Part shown: positions 37,247-49,600 of the stretch, in pieces
Position numbering within the stretch: the stretch's first letter is position 1
Layout of the letters: the number at the start of each line of letters is the position of its first letter
Notes under the pieces: model-generated
Seen by the model: only the letters and a program-made list of their open reading frames with translations
Databases searched by the model: none
Told to the model about the DNA's origin: nothing
DNA from: Adineta ricciae
Lineage: Eukaryota; Rotifera; Eurotatoria; Adinetida; Adinetidae
DNA: 64,000 bases
Reading direction: 5' to 3'
Assembly (NCBI GenBank): GCA_905250025.1
Contig: CAJNOJ010000020.1
Location: 248,001 to 312,000 of the forward strand
Position numbers and translations under genes: made by a program

Positions 37247-38059
37247 ATGACTTGCGACAAACTAGTCACTATTGTAGATGTTACCGGTGCGCAAGCCAGT
37301 GCAGTATTGAAAGCGTTCGGCCAAACTGGCAAATATAAAGCAAAATGGCCTCTATTGGTCTCTGTATGTCTCTATGTCAAATTCTGCTCTCTAACACACG
37401 ATCCAACCAGTGAAAAGGCACAAGTAGCACAACGTCGTCTAGACGAAAATATCGAAATCTTATTGTGTGACATCAGAAAGAAGGATGACGTCGAAAGAGC
37501 ATTTAAAGATTCGTATTCTTTCTTTGCTTTGACGGACTTTTGGACACAGCCGGATAAGCGTGACGTTGCAATTCATGAAGGGATTATTATGGCTGATGTA
37601 GCTGCTCTACTTGAAATACCTTATTATATTTTTAGTGCCCAAAAAGATGCAACTAAGATAAGCGATGGAAAGCCGTGAGTGTTTTGTTGTATTTTGAATA
37701 GCTTCAGTTAGATAATATTCTAGAATTATTCTACATCGTACGTAAAAAGCATCCTCAATTAAAAAGTAGAATAGTTGAGGGAGATTTCTAGACGCAAAAT
37801 TGAACAGAGTTTACCAAAATTTCGAAACTAGGCGACGGCAAAGTCGTATTTTCGGTTCTAATGCATCAAAATGGTAAATTATTCACGGTCGATATCGACG
37901 ACATGGGCTCGATCGTTTGTAAAATTTCACAAGAGCCTGAAAAGTTTTCAATGGAGTGACTGGCGTTCCAGCCATCTCGAAGTCGTCTGCAAGCTACCTA
38001 AAGCTGTACAAGATAATATATTTTATATGTATCAGTTGTTTGAAGAATACGGTCTTTAG
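37247..38059 (+). pseudogene. NmrA-like NAD(P)-binding protein, decayed
   Basis: Two separated pieces resemble NmrA-like atypical short-chain dehydrogenases. The first (37247-37678) has KLVTIVDVTGAQASAVLKAF, LTHDPTSEKAQ, DIRKKDDVERAFKDSYSFFA and PYYIFSAQKDATKISDGKP. The family glycine motif GATGAQGG is degraded to DVTGAQAS, so cofactor binding is doubtful. Between KYK and LTHDP about 17 extra codons interrupt the usual short link. Past 37680 the expected middle of the protein is missing. A second piece (about 37812-37950) has KLGDGKVVFSVLMHQNGKL and TVDIDDMGSIVCKISQEPEK, then TGA. Further matches (TGVPAISKSSASYLK) are in another frame. The pattern is that of a non-functional host gene. Intact paralogues probably exist elsewhere in the genome. 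Confidence 0.65.
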
Positions 38060-38217
38060 AGTAAAGATATCGATTGAAAAAATGGACGGAGAGTCACGAA
38101 ATTAGATACATTCGAAAGGTAGTTAAAGAAAACCGGATGGAAGGGTGACTGATCGGTCGTTATTCTCGTTAATTTTTTGACGACATGAATCTTTGAGAAC
38201 AAAATATTGCGTTTGAA

Positions 38218-39095
38218 TTAGTTTTTCGTCGCTATGATAATCACAGCATCATTTTCTAATTGAAATGACTTGTTTTCAAAGAAGTTTTTTCCATGCTCTT
38301 CAGTTAAGATTCGTTTGGCTTCACTTTCAGCCTTCAAATATAGATTTTCATCGTTGAACCATGGTGCAACCCGGGCAAAACTAAGAAATGTTCGAATATC
38401 CGGAAATGACATGGACAACTTGAAGTGCAGCCAGTCTCGTATTCGGAAGCCTTGTTGTTCGTACAGACTCCTCGTTAGTTCTTCATTTGCACATGAAAAT
38501 GACGAATCATCGTCGAGGTTTCCTTCGACGCTTTCCTGATTGTTAGTCATAAATAGAATGACGCGTTTCAGTATACTAAGAAATGCGACTTGACTTGCTT
38601 TTGACCAATGACAAGTTATTAATAATCCACCGTTATTCAGATGTTGGTAAAATTCTTGTAGTAATTGATTTTTATTTGATATGTATGGTAACACAAGAGA
38701 GCTAACAATGAAAGCGTAAGTCTCTGAATTGGCGATGCTATCTGAATGATTTAAATCAATCTGGAAGTTCTTCAAACGTTGTTGCGCTAATGCAATCATT
38801 CCAGATGACAAATCCATTCCTTCGTATTGAATATTTTCGATTTGGTTGTCTTTCAATAGCTTCACAATCGTTAATAATGGTTCACCAGGCCCTTTGAACA
38901 GACAGATTTACTCTCATTTACAGAAATCCTTCATATGTTACCTGTTCCATAATCAAGAAGACGGAGCTTCTTTTCCTGAGGACTCGATGCTATGTGCTTG
39001 AGTATTAAGTTGGCAAGGAAGTTATACAGTGGTTGAAATCGTGGCAAAAGAACATCTTCGTAGGCGCCTGATAACACTGACCATTCGTCACTCAT
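38218..39095 (-). CDS. Class I SAM-dependent methyltransferase, substrate unknown
   Basis: Two exons (38942-39095 and 38218-38891) encode 275 residues in frame. SAM-binding motif I is LRLLDYGTGPGEP, followed by MDLSSGMIALAQQRL (acidic loop and motif post I) and NGGLLITCHW near motif IV/V. The N-terminal segment (MSDEWSVLSGAYEDVLLPRF) and the overall layout resemble Methyltransf_11/25-type small-molecule methyltransferases. The substrate cannot be told from the sequence. The start is the ATG at 39095, since codons above it in frame are TTG. With one intron and a bacterial/fungal-looking fold, horizontal origin is conceivable, but composition gives no clear sign. The decayed NmrA gene next to it is convergent, and both could be remains of an acquired region; that is speculation. 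Confidence 0.75.
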
Positions 39096-39435
39096 TTCTG
39101 TTTTGATTAAACGAGAGCGGATAGATATTTGCTTTAAATTTGAGAAACCAATGAAATACAAGAATGTTATCGGCGACCTCTTTTAGTTCTTTAACGAAAT
39201 TTTTTTAGTGCATAATAAGAGTCATCGTTGTTGATTTTGAAATGATAACGAGTAAATCGAAGAACGTTAATTGAAAAGAGTTCTTGTTGTACTGCTATCA
39301 GTTTATTTTTCGCTTATAGTTAACTATAATGCTTGTCTAGGATGCGTATGATCGAAAAACAAAGGAAAAAGGAAGAGAAAAAGGGCGAGTTCATATTGAT
39401 GTTGTTGTGTTGGCTGTTTTGAACAACCTCTATGT

Positions 39436-39712
39436 TTATCTTTGAAAAGGGTATCCAAAACCACCAAACTGTTGATAAGTATTGGGGAAGGTTTGACCAG
39501 CGAATGGATTTGTTGTAGGTGCATTCATATAATTATCAAAACGTATGCCGAATGGATCTATAAGAGAAGATGGCGGATGAATGATGCGTTTATTAGTGCA
39601 AAGATTCGAACTTACTATTCAATCCATTGGCAACACTTTGATTGAGCCAGTTGTTTGGTTGCATATCTTGTTGTTGGATGTTTCCATAAGGATGATAATT
39701 GTTTGACCACAT
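39436..39712 (-). CDS. Small Q/N/G/F-rich protein (72 residues)
   Basis: Two exons (39616-39712 and 39436-39557) separated by a 58-base GT..AG intron give exactly 73 codons including the stop. The protein starts MWSNNYHPYGNIQQQDMQPN and ends FGGFGYPFQR. It is very rich in N, Q, G, P, F and Y, with no signal peptide, membrane segment or known domain. Such composition suggests an intrinsically disordered, possibly prion-like or condensate-forming peptide, or simply a small lineage-specific product. It lies upstream of the methyltransferase on the same strand, with 340 bases between. The support is the agreement of frame and splice sites; expression data are needed to be sure. Confidence 0.5.
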
Positions 39713-41699
39713 GTTTATGTTGAACTTTTCGAAATGGGAATAGAATCGAATGAATACATATCGACAATTCGACGGACTATTTATTGGTCCCGGTTTCTAC
39801 TGTCTCTAGACGAAGAAGGACACAGAGGAAAGAAACTGATCAAGCGTAACTTTAGTTAACTTGATGTTCATTTGATCAATTTTGATTATCGTTACAGATG
39901 AATAGTGATGAAATTTTATCGAATTCATGTACAAACGAAGTTACGTCTTACGGTTTGAGTGCCGTAGAAGGACACTGCGAAAGAGGAGAAACTGATCATG
40001 CATGACATCAGTTTAGTTCAACCTTGGCCAGGTCACCTTCTGAGCATAAATAATTTTCACGCTTGTATCCTTGTTCTTCCAAGTTTCTTCTCACGCTTTT
40101 ATTTCTATCAAACTTACACTCATTTTCATTCATTAACCTTGATTTTAGCGGATGTTTACTCTTGTCCGAGCGGTTCGAGTGCATACATCCATTTGTTTTA
40201 GATTCTTTACTCAAATCCATTGATGTTTCTCCGGCAAAATAGACAAAAAGGGCATTCCAATGATATCAAACGTTCCACGATATTCGCTTGTACTTGTTGA
40301 CTTTCCTAGTCCATTTCTTGACTAGGCGCATATTCACGAAGAACAATAACTAGTACATGGTTACACAATTTGCCGACACTGCAGCACTCACTTAAATAAT
40401 CACAATGGCATTCAACGCTCGTCTTACATTATAGTTTATGCAGTGCATGATGCGCATTTAGTACAAATGTCGTACCTTGAACCCTTATCTGAATGTGAAA
40501 TAGAAAGACTATTACTTTCAGTCTTTAATTACACTTTTAAGAAGGTTTTTTACCGCGCAAGAAATTGCTATAACGGTATATTTGCTCGGGTACCAAAAGA
40601 CAATTATTTGTACATATCTTCGTCTGAATTACTTGTTAATATGAAAATCAAATAGGAAAATGTGTCAACAATAATAAATGCTAGATAAAATGTGATTCCA
40701 GCTGGAGAATGCCACAGACGATGTGGATTAGTCATAAACTAGAAATGTTTTCTTTCTTTTCGTTCTTGTATTTATATATATCTATAACCAGGTCTCTTTT
40801 TCTTCTCCGTAATCTTTATCCTATCGCAACGTACCTTTCAGTTTCTTCTAGATATTACGTCTTTCACCATGAAATGCGCACATTGTTGTTCTTTAGGGTC
40901 TTAGCTTACATAATACACATCGTCTATTGCTTACTGGAAAAGAAAGAAAAATACGAATCTTCTTTGTACTTTATTTTTATTACAATAACAAAAAAAACAA
41001 CAATTTCAATTAATCTCCTTGTTACATCATTAGTGCCAATGACGTAGAAGATCGTATTCGAAAGAAATGAGCTCATCATTTCTTGTATTGAATTTTGTTT
41101 ACTTCATTGTCAGACTTACTGATGCACACAGTGAGACACCAGCATTTCCTATCTGCTAATAATATTTGTACTCTCATAACTTTGATGTCTTTTTGTAATC
41201 ATGCTTCTTTATGTTTAAACTGTAAAAGATATATTGTTTATGATTCATTGTTCTACCATGGACTCGTCAAGGTCAGTTGTTTAAACTTGTAAAGAAGAAA
41301 GGCGTTCGCGTAAAAGTCTTGTTCGTGAGAGTGTGTAAATCCTGTTGACATAATACGTCGATTAAATCGATAAATATCCTTGTTGTGATGAAAAGGGTAT
41401 CAAGAGCGTTGTTATTGTGGTAACAAAGATGCAATCTAGCAAATAAAAGTTTCTACTGAATTTCTGTTTTAATACTTAGGTCACTGGGTTTAATTTTTCT
41501 GTTCTTCCATCGCGTTAACGCTGTCATCGATTGCCTCGTCGAATAATTTTCTTTCCTGACGCGTTTTTTCGACTGCAAGGTTAAAAGACAAGTTTTTCCT
41601 TTCTTTTTACACTACAAGATTTCACGCACGTACTAAGATCGAAGTTTCCTAATCTGTGTGTTCATACACACTATTCTATGCCATTCTTACTTAACACAC
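39713..41699. other. Intergenic region upstream of the nuclear receptor
   Basis: About 2 kb without a gene I can support. Two diverged copies of a segment containing GAAGGACAC and GAAACTGATCA lie near 39805-39845 and 39963-40000. Open frames at 39998-40201 and 40443-40655 have no recognisable homology. It probably contains the receptor gene's promoter. Confidence 0.45.
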
Positions 41700-42915
41700 A
41701 TGGACAATGAAGAAAGTTCTTTGACTTGTTCGACGCCGCAAGCCAAACCAACCGGCAGTATATGTAAAATATGTGAATCACCAGCTAGTCATTCGTATTT
41801 TGGTGCTATCGCATGTTCGGCTTGTAAGATGTTTTTCCGGCGTAATGCAGAAAAGGATTTGGTTTGTTCATATTTGTCAATACGTAAACATTGTTTACAG
41901 AGTCTTTTGTTTGTTTCCACTAGGAACAATTTAAATGCGCGTACGACGGTAAATGCGAAGTGAACTTAAAAAATCGACATGTGTGTTCGGCTTGTCGACT
42001 AGCGAAATGTTTTGCCAGTGGAATGGAAGTCGAACGGATTCGCTGTTCCATGCCAATGAAGAAAATAATCAAAACACAGCATAGAACAACAACTGATCCG
42101 CCATCATCAGTAACAAACCTTTTGGTAAGAAGAAAAAAAAACAAAAGAAACATCCTTGCTATCTAATATGAATTCGCGTATAGTCAGATTATTCGACGTT
42201 ATCAAGTAGTCAATGGAATCATATTTCAAAACTAATCTTTTATCACGATACCTACGGTCCGCTATCAGTCGTTCAACATTTTTTCTCCGAGCAAGTTGCT
42301 CTTCCAGCTAAACTTCGATATAAAGCCTTGGCTTTGAACGATTTCTTCACTTCAGTCTATCTGAAAGCTGAGCAAGTGTTGATCAATAACGAAGACTATC
42401 GTAGATTATCTTCTCAAGATCAATCAACATTAATCCACCAAACATTACGACATGCTGGAGCGTTCGCCGGGATCTTTGTTTCACATCAAACGAAATTACT
42501 CGACGATACATTATTCTACAAAGCCAATGAAAGTCTTTTCGGATCGAGCACAATGACAAGCTTGAAGTTCATCACGAATAGTCTTGACGATGATGTTGTA
42601 TTTATTAAACTAATCGTCGCGATTTTGTTTTTCTCTCCTGCCAATTACACAAGTTTTACCGATCGTATTGCTCAAAGTTTCATTGATCCTCAAATGATAT
42701 TGAGTATTCAAAATACTTACATCGAATTGGCCTGGAAATACATGACGTATAAACATAGTTTTCAATATGCTGTCTTATGTTTTGCTGAACTATTACGATC
42801 TCTCTTTCACTATTACCGTATTGCTGTTCAAGCCGATATCGTAGATACATTCACAACCATGATTCATTCAGTAATTAATCAAACGAAAGAAATTGTTCTT
42901 GTTTCTGATAATTAA
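41700..42915 (+). CDS. Nuclear hormone receptor with atypical P-box
   Basis: Three exons (41700-41861, 41924-42124, 42184-42915) give 364 residues in frame. The DNA-binding domain has two C4 zinc fingers: CKICESPASHSYFGAIACSACKMFFRRNA split by a phase-0 intron, then CAYDGKCEVNLKNRHVCSACRLAKC. The second has normal D-box spacing. The P-box reads CSACK, where most receptors have CEGCK or CEACK, so DNA half-site preference may differ. The ligand-binding half is divergent but helical (LRYKALALNDFFTSVYLKA, FSPANYTSFTDRIAQS). It lacks a clear AF-2 helix at the C-terminus, which ends VSDN. This looks like one of the supernumerary receptors of rotifers. It is convergent with the NCoR-like co-repressor gene. 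AATAAA at 42973-42978 is a likely poly(A) signal. Confidence 0.85.
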
Positions 42916-43361
42916 GTTTGCTTTTGTAATATAGTTCTATTGAGATTGTCAGAAAGAAAGCTTAGTTTATTGAATAAAAACATCGTTCGGATGAAAAATA
43001 AATGAGAGTTCTTCTCTGTCATGCACTACAGTTTATTTAATCGTTAGTCAAGAATGTCGTCAGGTAAAATACGAAAGTTTCTTTTATTTTAGACGTTCAA
43101 TAGACAAACAATACAGAAGAAGGAAAAAGAGACGGCCTTTTGTCTTGAGAACAACAAATGATGAAAACCACGGAAAGAGAATCGTAACAACGAAAAAAAA
43201 AGAGAGAAAAGAAAAGTACATGATAAATGTCTGTGTATGTATGGGTTCGAATTGTATACATGTCAACTCTACTAGAAAGCAAATAAATTGAGACAAAACA
43301 ACTCGACAATATCAGAACAACGAAGAGAAAAAAGAGTTAAGTCGCCGCTTTTTAATTTTAC

Positions 43362-43392
<31 letters not shown>

Positions 43393-43668
43393 AGGAAAGA
43401 ACTCATACACATACGTCCATATCATGAATAAGAGAATAAAAATTTTTGATATATATATTTATATATACTTATATACACGAAAAAAACACACACATCAATG
43501 ATTTTCTAAATATATAATGCTAAACGTACAAAGGAGACGTTTTAACGAAAGTCTGTTTTTGTTCACTGTTTTAATGTTAAATGAAAATCAACAACAACGA
43601 CCGGTTGGATTGAGCAAAAAATACTTAAAGAAAAAAAACAAAAATGAAGAAGAAGGAGAAAAATGTGA
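42916..43668. other. Convergent 3' region (nuclear receptor and NCoR)
   Basis: 3'UTRs of the receptor (+) and the co-repressor (-). Contains the poly(A) signal at 42973-42978, a (GA)n microsatellite at about 43365-43392 and an AT-rich stretch (ATATATATTTATATATACTTATATA) around 43450-43475. Nothing coding seen. Confidence 0.55.
43365..43392. repeat. (GA)n microsatellite
   Basis: About 14 GA units inside the presumed 3'UTR of the NCoR-like gene (CT repeats in its mRNA). Confidence 0.8.
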
Positions 43669-46600
43669 TCACGAAGAAGTTTCAGGTTCTTCAGCTGACT
43701 TAGAAGGAGCCGCTTCGGTGACCATTTCAGTTTCAGACGCAATTGATTCTGGTTCAGTTTTGGGCGCATCACCAGTTGAAGTAGTAGGTGCTTCTTCAGT
43801 TGGTTGGATAACTGGTGAATTTCGTTGTTGTTCAAGTTCATATTCACTAATTAAACGTTTCTTTAATGAATGGGCACTACTGGAGGACGATGGAGTCGTT
43901 GGTGAGGTAGCTATTGGCGGAGTACTACTCGCTGCCGGTGCCATGGGCAATGGACTTTTTGATGTTGATGATTGATTATTATTTACTGATAGAAACGACT
44001 CTGGTTGACCATCACTGGAAACAGGAGAGCTCTAGATGAAAGTTCAGTTTGGCTCGTGTTCAATATGATCTAACTGAAGGTTAATACCTGATCAGCTTTG
44101 CGGGTGGACATCCCTTTCGATGATCGATCGGTTGGTGATGGTGAAGATTGTTGTTCATCTATAGAATATAGGTCAGTTCTTTGTGAACGAACCAATAGTG
44201 GCCTACTTTTATTAATGTATTGTGCGTAGCGTGGATTAATCAATTGATTATTTGCCGCTGACGAATGTTGTGATTGGTCAGTCGATGTACGTGATGATGG
44301 TGGCATTGGACTACCTTGGGTGATTGAACCGGTCGGACGGGATGACCGTGAAGCAAAAGGTGACGAATAGGGATTGTTTAGGAAGTACTGTTGTTGTTGC
44401 ATATACGATTGCCAGTTTTTCTCGTTGGTTGAAGGCGATGATGTTGACTGATGGTGTTGACTTTTGGAGTGTGGTTGCAATGCGAATGGATCACGTGCGT
44501 TCATCGGCGGTTCAGGTGTTGAGTGTGTTGATGAATGGTGCGACTCTTCATTGTCTGGCGATGTTCTATTAAGGAAAAAAAGCATTCGTTTAGAAATTGC
44601 GTCTATAATTAACTTATCACATACCGTAAACGTTTAGATGAAGTTGGCTGAGAATGAGCAGATGATGATTTTTTAAATATACTTGGTATTTCTAAAATAT
44701 GAAATCAACGACGATACTATTCTGAGTTGCTCAAGTGAAAATAGAATAACAAAAGAAGCATTCTTATGGTCATGCCAACAGTAACACAGTGACTTATTCG
44801 CGCATCTATTATTCATTGACATTGTCGGTTTATTTTCATCAAAATGACTCCATGAATGGCTGGTTGTTGCACGTCTGCTACTATTGTCGTTACATCTCGA
44901 AATAGCCCTGGATCTGCTCTCTTGTTTGTGAATAATATCGACAGACAAACGGAATGGGAAAACTTACCATCTTGTTTAACTAATGTTGGACATGGTCGGT
45001 CGAGTTCACCACGAATCAAATAATCGATCTTTTCACAGTTAGCATGTGGTGATGCTGGACGTTTATTCGATTGTTCTTCTATATGACAGAGAGGAAGACT
45101 TTCGAAATCAAATTCTTTTCGTTCTTACCATTAGTTGGCATGGGCTGAGCTTTACCATCAGCATAGATATCACTGGAACCCATTAGCATACGCATTGTTA
45201 TTGAACCACGAGATCGTGTACCTAAAGATTGACCATTTCATTCAGGGAAAAACATTCCTATCCATAGTGTTCTTACGGGCATTGGTACTATTGGATCGTT
45301 CCATACTAGATGGATCATTGGCATTTGGATTTGCTTTTGACGTTCCAGTCGCACTATTCTGAACTTTTTGGTTGATTTCTTTGAAACAACATATATAAAG
45401 TTTTCAGTACGAAGAAGAAATCGAGAGATATTTCAATCCTTACCAACATATTCTTGTTTTTCTAATGGTTGATTCGAAAGGATTTTTTTTATTGAGCTGT
45501 CACGACGTCGTTCAGGCATGTCACCGTCAGAGTTCGCTTTATTCGATAGATCTGATTGATCTATTGGGTTGGAATCTTCATCACCATCGATTAAAATAAG
45601 CTGATTCGAATTCTAGAAGAAAGAATGCACGCCAGTGAGTAAACAAACATCATGAGAATTGTCATTCACTTACGCTGGCTTGATGATTACGTGGTATTGA
45701 ATTATTTGCTGATTCATGTGTTTCCGAATCCCAAGCTGAAGCTTTGCTATCGTTATCTAAACGGACAACTTCTTGTAAAAATCGGAGCTACTTTTGTTAT
45801 TCATACGAGAGTAAAATGAAAGGAAAAGGTCACTGTAACTCATAGGTTTCTCATTCTTTCTCTCTATGGAAAAGAATGAATAAATGACTATCCAATAGAA
45901 AACTAACGTCGGCGCTGACATCGTGTTTTTTTCTTCCTTCAGCAGAAAAAAATACCTTTTTTTTTCCATATCACACTGTCTCTTTATATAGTAAAATAAG
46001 AAAAAATAGTAAATAGAAAATAGAAAATAAAGCCGCCGTGAACAGGATGAAGTAAAACATGGATTCATGCATTCTAATAACTGTCAGTGGTGCGTATAAC
46101 TGACATGGACCAATGCAGTCGTCAAAGTGTTCTTTTTCTGACTAAAGTACATAAAATTACAAGTCAGTTATAACTATGGGATTGAGCAGTCGTCTTCATG
46201 AGGATAAATACGATGAAGTTACTATACTCGAAGAAACATGTACAAAGTGTAAACGCTCGCTAGGACTTTCCGTTATAGAACGAAAAGCAGACATATTGAT
46301 ACATTTGTACAGTTGTATTTATGTATGATGACGGATTTGTATTGCCCAAGGCTATAAATTTCTGTGTCATTTAATATTTTAGAGTAGGACGTGTGCATCT
46401 CGGTTGGTGCATATCGAAGAAAAAAATAGTTGATTTCCTATATTTGTCTTATGTCGGTCACGATGACTTATAGGAAGAAAGAATATGTTAAGAACAGAAA
46501 AAACAACGAACGTTATCTTCATGATAATTATCCTACTTTTCGAGCTGACAAATTCGTTGACATTTTTGTTAATGAATTCTTGTATAGACATCGATTCTTT

Positions 46601-49600
46601 TGTAGTTTTGCTTGCTTCACTGTGATGATTTGTTCGTTGTTGTTGATGATGTTGTTGCTGTTGACTATAATGGGATTGGTGATGCTGATGAGGAGATTGT
46701 TGCTGCGATCGTTGAGATGTTGGCGTGTCAACCGGCAAATGATGATGACCATGCATCAAATAGGTAGCATGTTGCGGCGAGATTTGCGAATTCGGCATCG
46801 GTGGTGGTTGCAATGTTCGAGCATTTGAACTTGCACTATGGTGGTGTTGAGAATGGCGATGCGTGGCTTGGGGTTTATGAACGGTAGTCGCATGGCGCAT
46901 GTAATTCGACGGATTTCCTTCATTTGAATGATCTGAGTAGAGCGGATTTGGATTGGATTTTTCATGAGAAGAATTCTATAAGAAATGATATAAATATAAC
47001 TATTAGGTTTCATTTTCCTCAGCTTACGTGATGATTATGCGCATCGGTACGCTGAAAATGCATTGTTGCACTTTCAGTTCCTGTACGTGCTGAATTGAGA
47101 CGATGATGATAATCATCTGGAGATCTATCAACAATCAATAAAGAATCATAAAAATGTTTTCGAAAATAGAAAAACTATTAAAGCGCTATTATTATTATCA
47201 ACATACCGACTACTTCTATCAGGAACATGTGCTGGTGCATGTCGAGATAGATCAGCGTGTTTCAAAAGGGGATTTTCATTAGTGGCAGAACTATGTTTCA
47301 TCTGAGAATGAACTTGCTGAGGATTTGTCATATTCTGCGTACGCCAAATTTGTGCCGGATAATCATTTCCAGGATAGCCTAAGTCATGCGAATGTCGTTT
47401 TGATGAATGAGGAGGATAGGATGCATCTGGAGGCGAATGAACAGGAACATTCGGCCCTTGATGATGATGATGATGACGACTGAAACGCATCGCAGCTTTG
47501 TGATGTTCTGCTAAAAAAGAAAGGTTAATTTGAGGAGTGTTCCGTCTAGATGTGATATCGAAAGAACCTTTCAATTGTTCGCTGTTATTCGCAGCTGCAT
47601 ATTCATGCATGAGACGTGGATCGAATAAGAACGGCGAAGTAGGCGGAAGTGAACCATAGTAAGATGTGTATGGAAGAAGACTATTGGTAAGAATATCTTG
47701 CGAATAGACACCGTTTGAAGCAAGAAATTGTGAAGCAGCAAGAATAGCTGCTTGTTGTTGAGAATGATGCGAATGTTGTAAAGACGAGACGGATGGACTA
47801 CCAGTTGGAGGGCCAATTGTTGATGGTGGAGGAAGCAATGGTTGGTTCATTGCCGGCGATGGTTGAGAAGGAGAACGTTGATCAGGACCAGGACGGTGTT
47901 GACTATGATAAAAGATAATAAAAATAGTTAACTAATAAATAAATTGCTAAAAAAATATGTACCGTTCATGGCTCGGTGAATGAGTTGTTGCCAAATACTT
48001 TGATGTCAGGTAATCAGCTCTCAATGTTTCGAACGTGTCTGTACTTGGCGGTTCAATTTTTGCTGCAGACTTATGCTGCTGCTGCTGCTGTTGTTGCTGT
48101 AAATATGCTTGTTGCTGTTGCTGTTGCGGTTGTTGGGCATATTGGCGCATGTAGGCATGTTGCTGTTGCTGATGGATCAATTGTTGTTGCTCAGCATTTC
48201 GGTCGAGAATTTTGGGCGCCTTATGATGAGGATAGTCGGTTCTTGTATTATGGTAATGATGAGAATGTGGTGATGTTATGTCTGCAGCAATGGGTTTATT
48301 CGAGGGCGTTGATGATGATATGGGTGTTCCACGCATAATCGAACCTGTTGGTAAATAGGATTGTTGAGGGTGAGATGGATATGGATAGGCTGCTGCAGGC
48401 GATTGAGACTTCTTAATATTCACCAATGGCGGTGGCGGCTGAGCAGCAGTATGAGTCGGATTGTTGCTATTACCTATTTGTCGTTCAGGGGATGAAAACG
48501 TATTAGTATTACTAGCTGCTAAACGTTTTTCTGTTTCGTTCAATGTTTTGTAAATTTCTTTTTCTACGAGTGACGTGATCGTAGAGAAGTTTGTTGTTGT
48601 TGGCGCAGTTGATTTCGCTGGAACTTTCTCTTCAGTCGTCGATGTTTGTTCTTCACCTTCATCAATGACCATTCCTTGAGTTGAATCGTTACTATCTTCA
48701 TTGATAGTCTTCAGTTCATTATCATCATTAACTTGTTTTGTTTGGCCCAACTCTGAGCCTGATATACTGCCATTATCATCATCATTGTTCTAAATATAGA
48801 TTAAGAAACATAAGCATATTCTCATTCGTCAAAGGTTTCTTACAGGATCATCAATGGGTGATGTCGTTTTGCACTGTTTTAAATAGAATGCTCGACAGCT
48901 TTCTTCACTTCGATGAACATATTCGGCGATTTGTGTCCAATCGTGATTGAATTTATCCAATGCTTGTGTAAATGCTTCAGCTTCAGCTTCAGTCCATTTT
49001 TCTACAAACAAACAAGCAGAATATTCAAAACGAGCCTTTTCTCCTTTCGACTACCATCATCATGTTTAGAATTCTGATGTTCGGAAAGCGTGACTTCATC
49101 ATCATCTTCGGCTGTTCGACTTGCATGCCGTTGCCGTACTTGAATAGTTAATTTATCATAACAACGCGGGCAACAGCGTTGAATCTCCGATGGAATTTCT
49201 AAACAAGAATAGAATAACCTTTCGATGTCAGCAAACTCGCCGAATCGACTTACGTAATAAACGACGGATCTCTTCTTGGTGTTCCTTCGATAATTCATTC
49301 CATTTCGGTGGAAAATCACGTAAACGAGTTTTCCGATATTTCTTCTTGCCACCTTTGTCAGTTGTACAAGATATAAATTGGCAACGACTATACCGAAATT
49401 TCAAATGATTATTTTGCATCAGAAAAACGCATAACTAACTTTTTGTTTAAACGTTTGTCATCACCAGTATCACCGGTATCTAGAAAATAAAATTATTAGA
49501 AGAAAAAGCAACCAGTCGTCTCTCGATATACTCATATCACGTCGATCGACATCGCTAAAGAAAAAGAAGAATTATGAAATCAATTCGACAAAAATCCATA

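Noticed and set aside
40443-40655. 70-codon open frame upstream of the nuclear receptor
   Set aside because: It starts at GTG, has no recognisable domain or splice partner.
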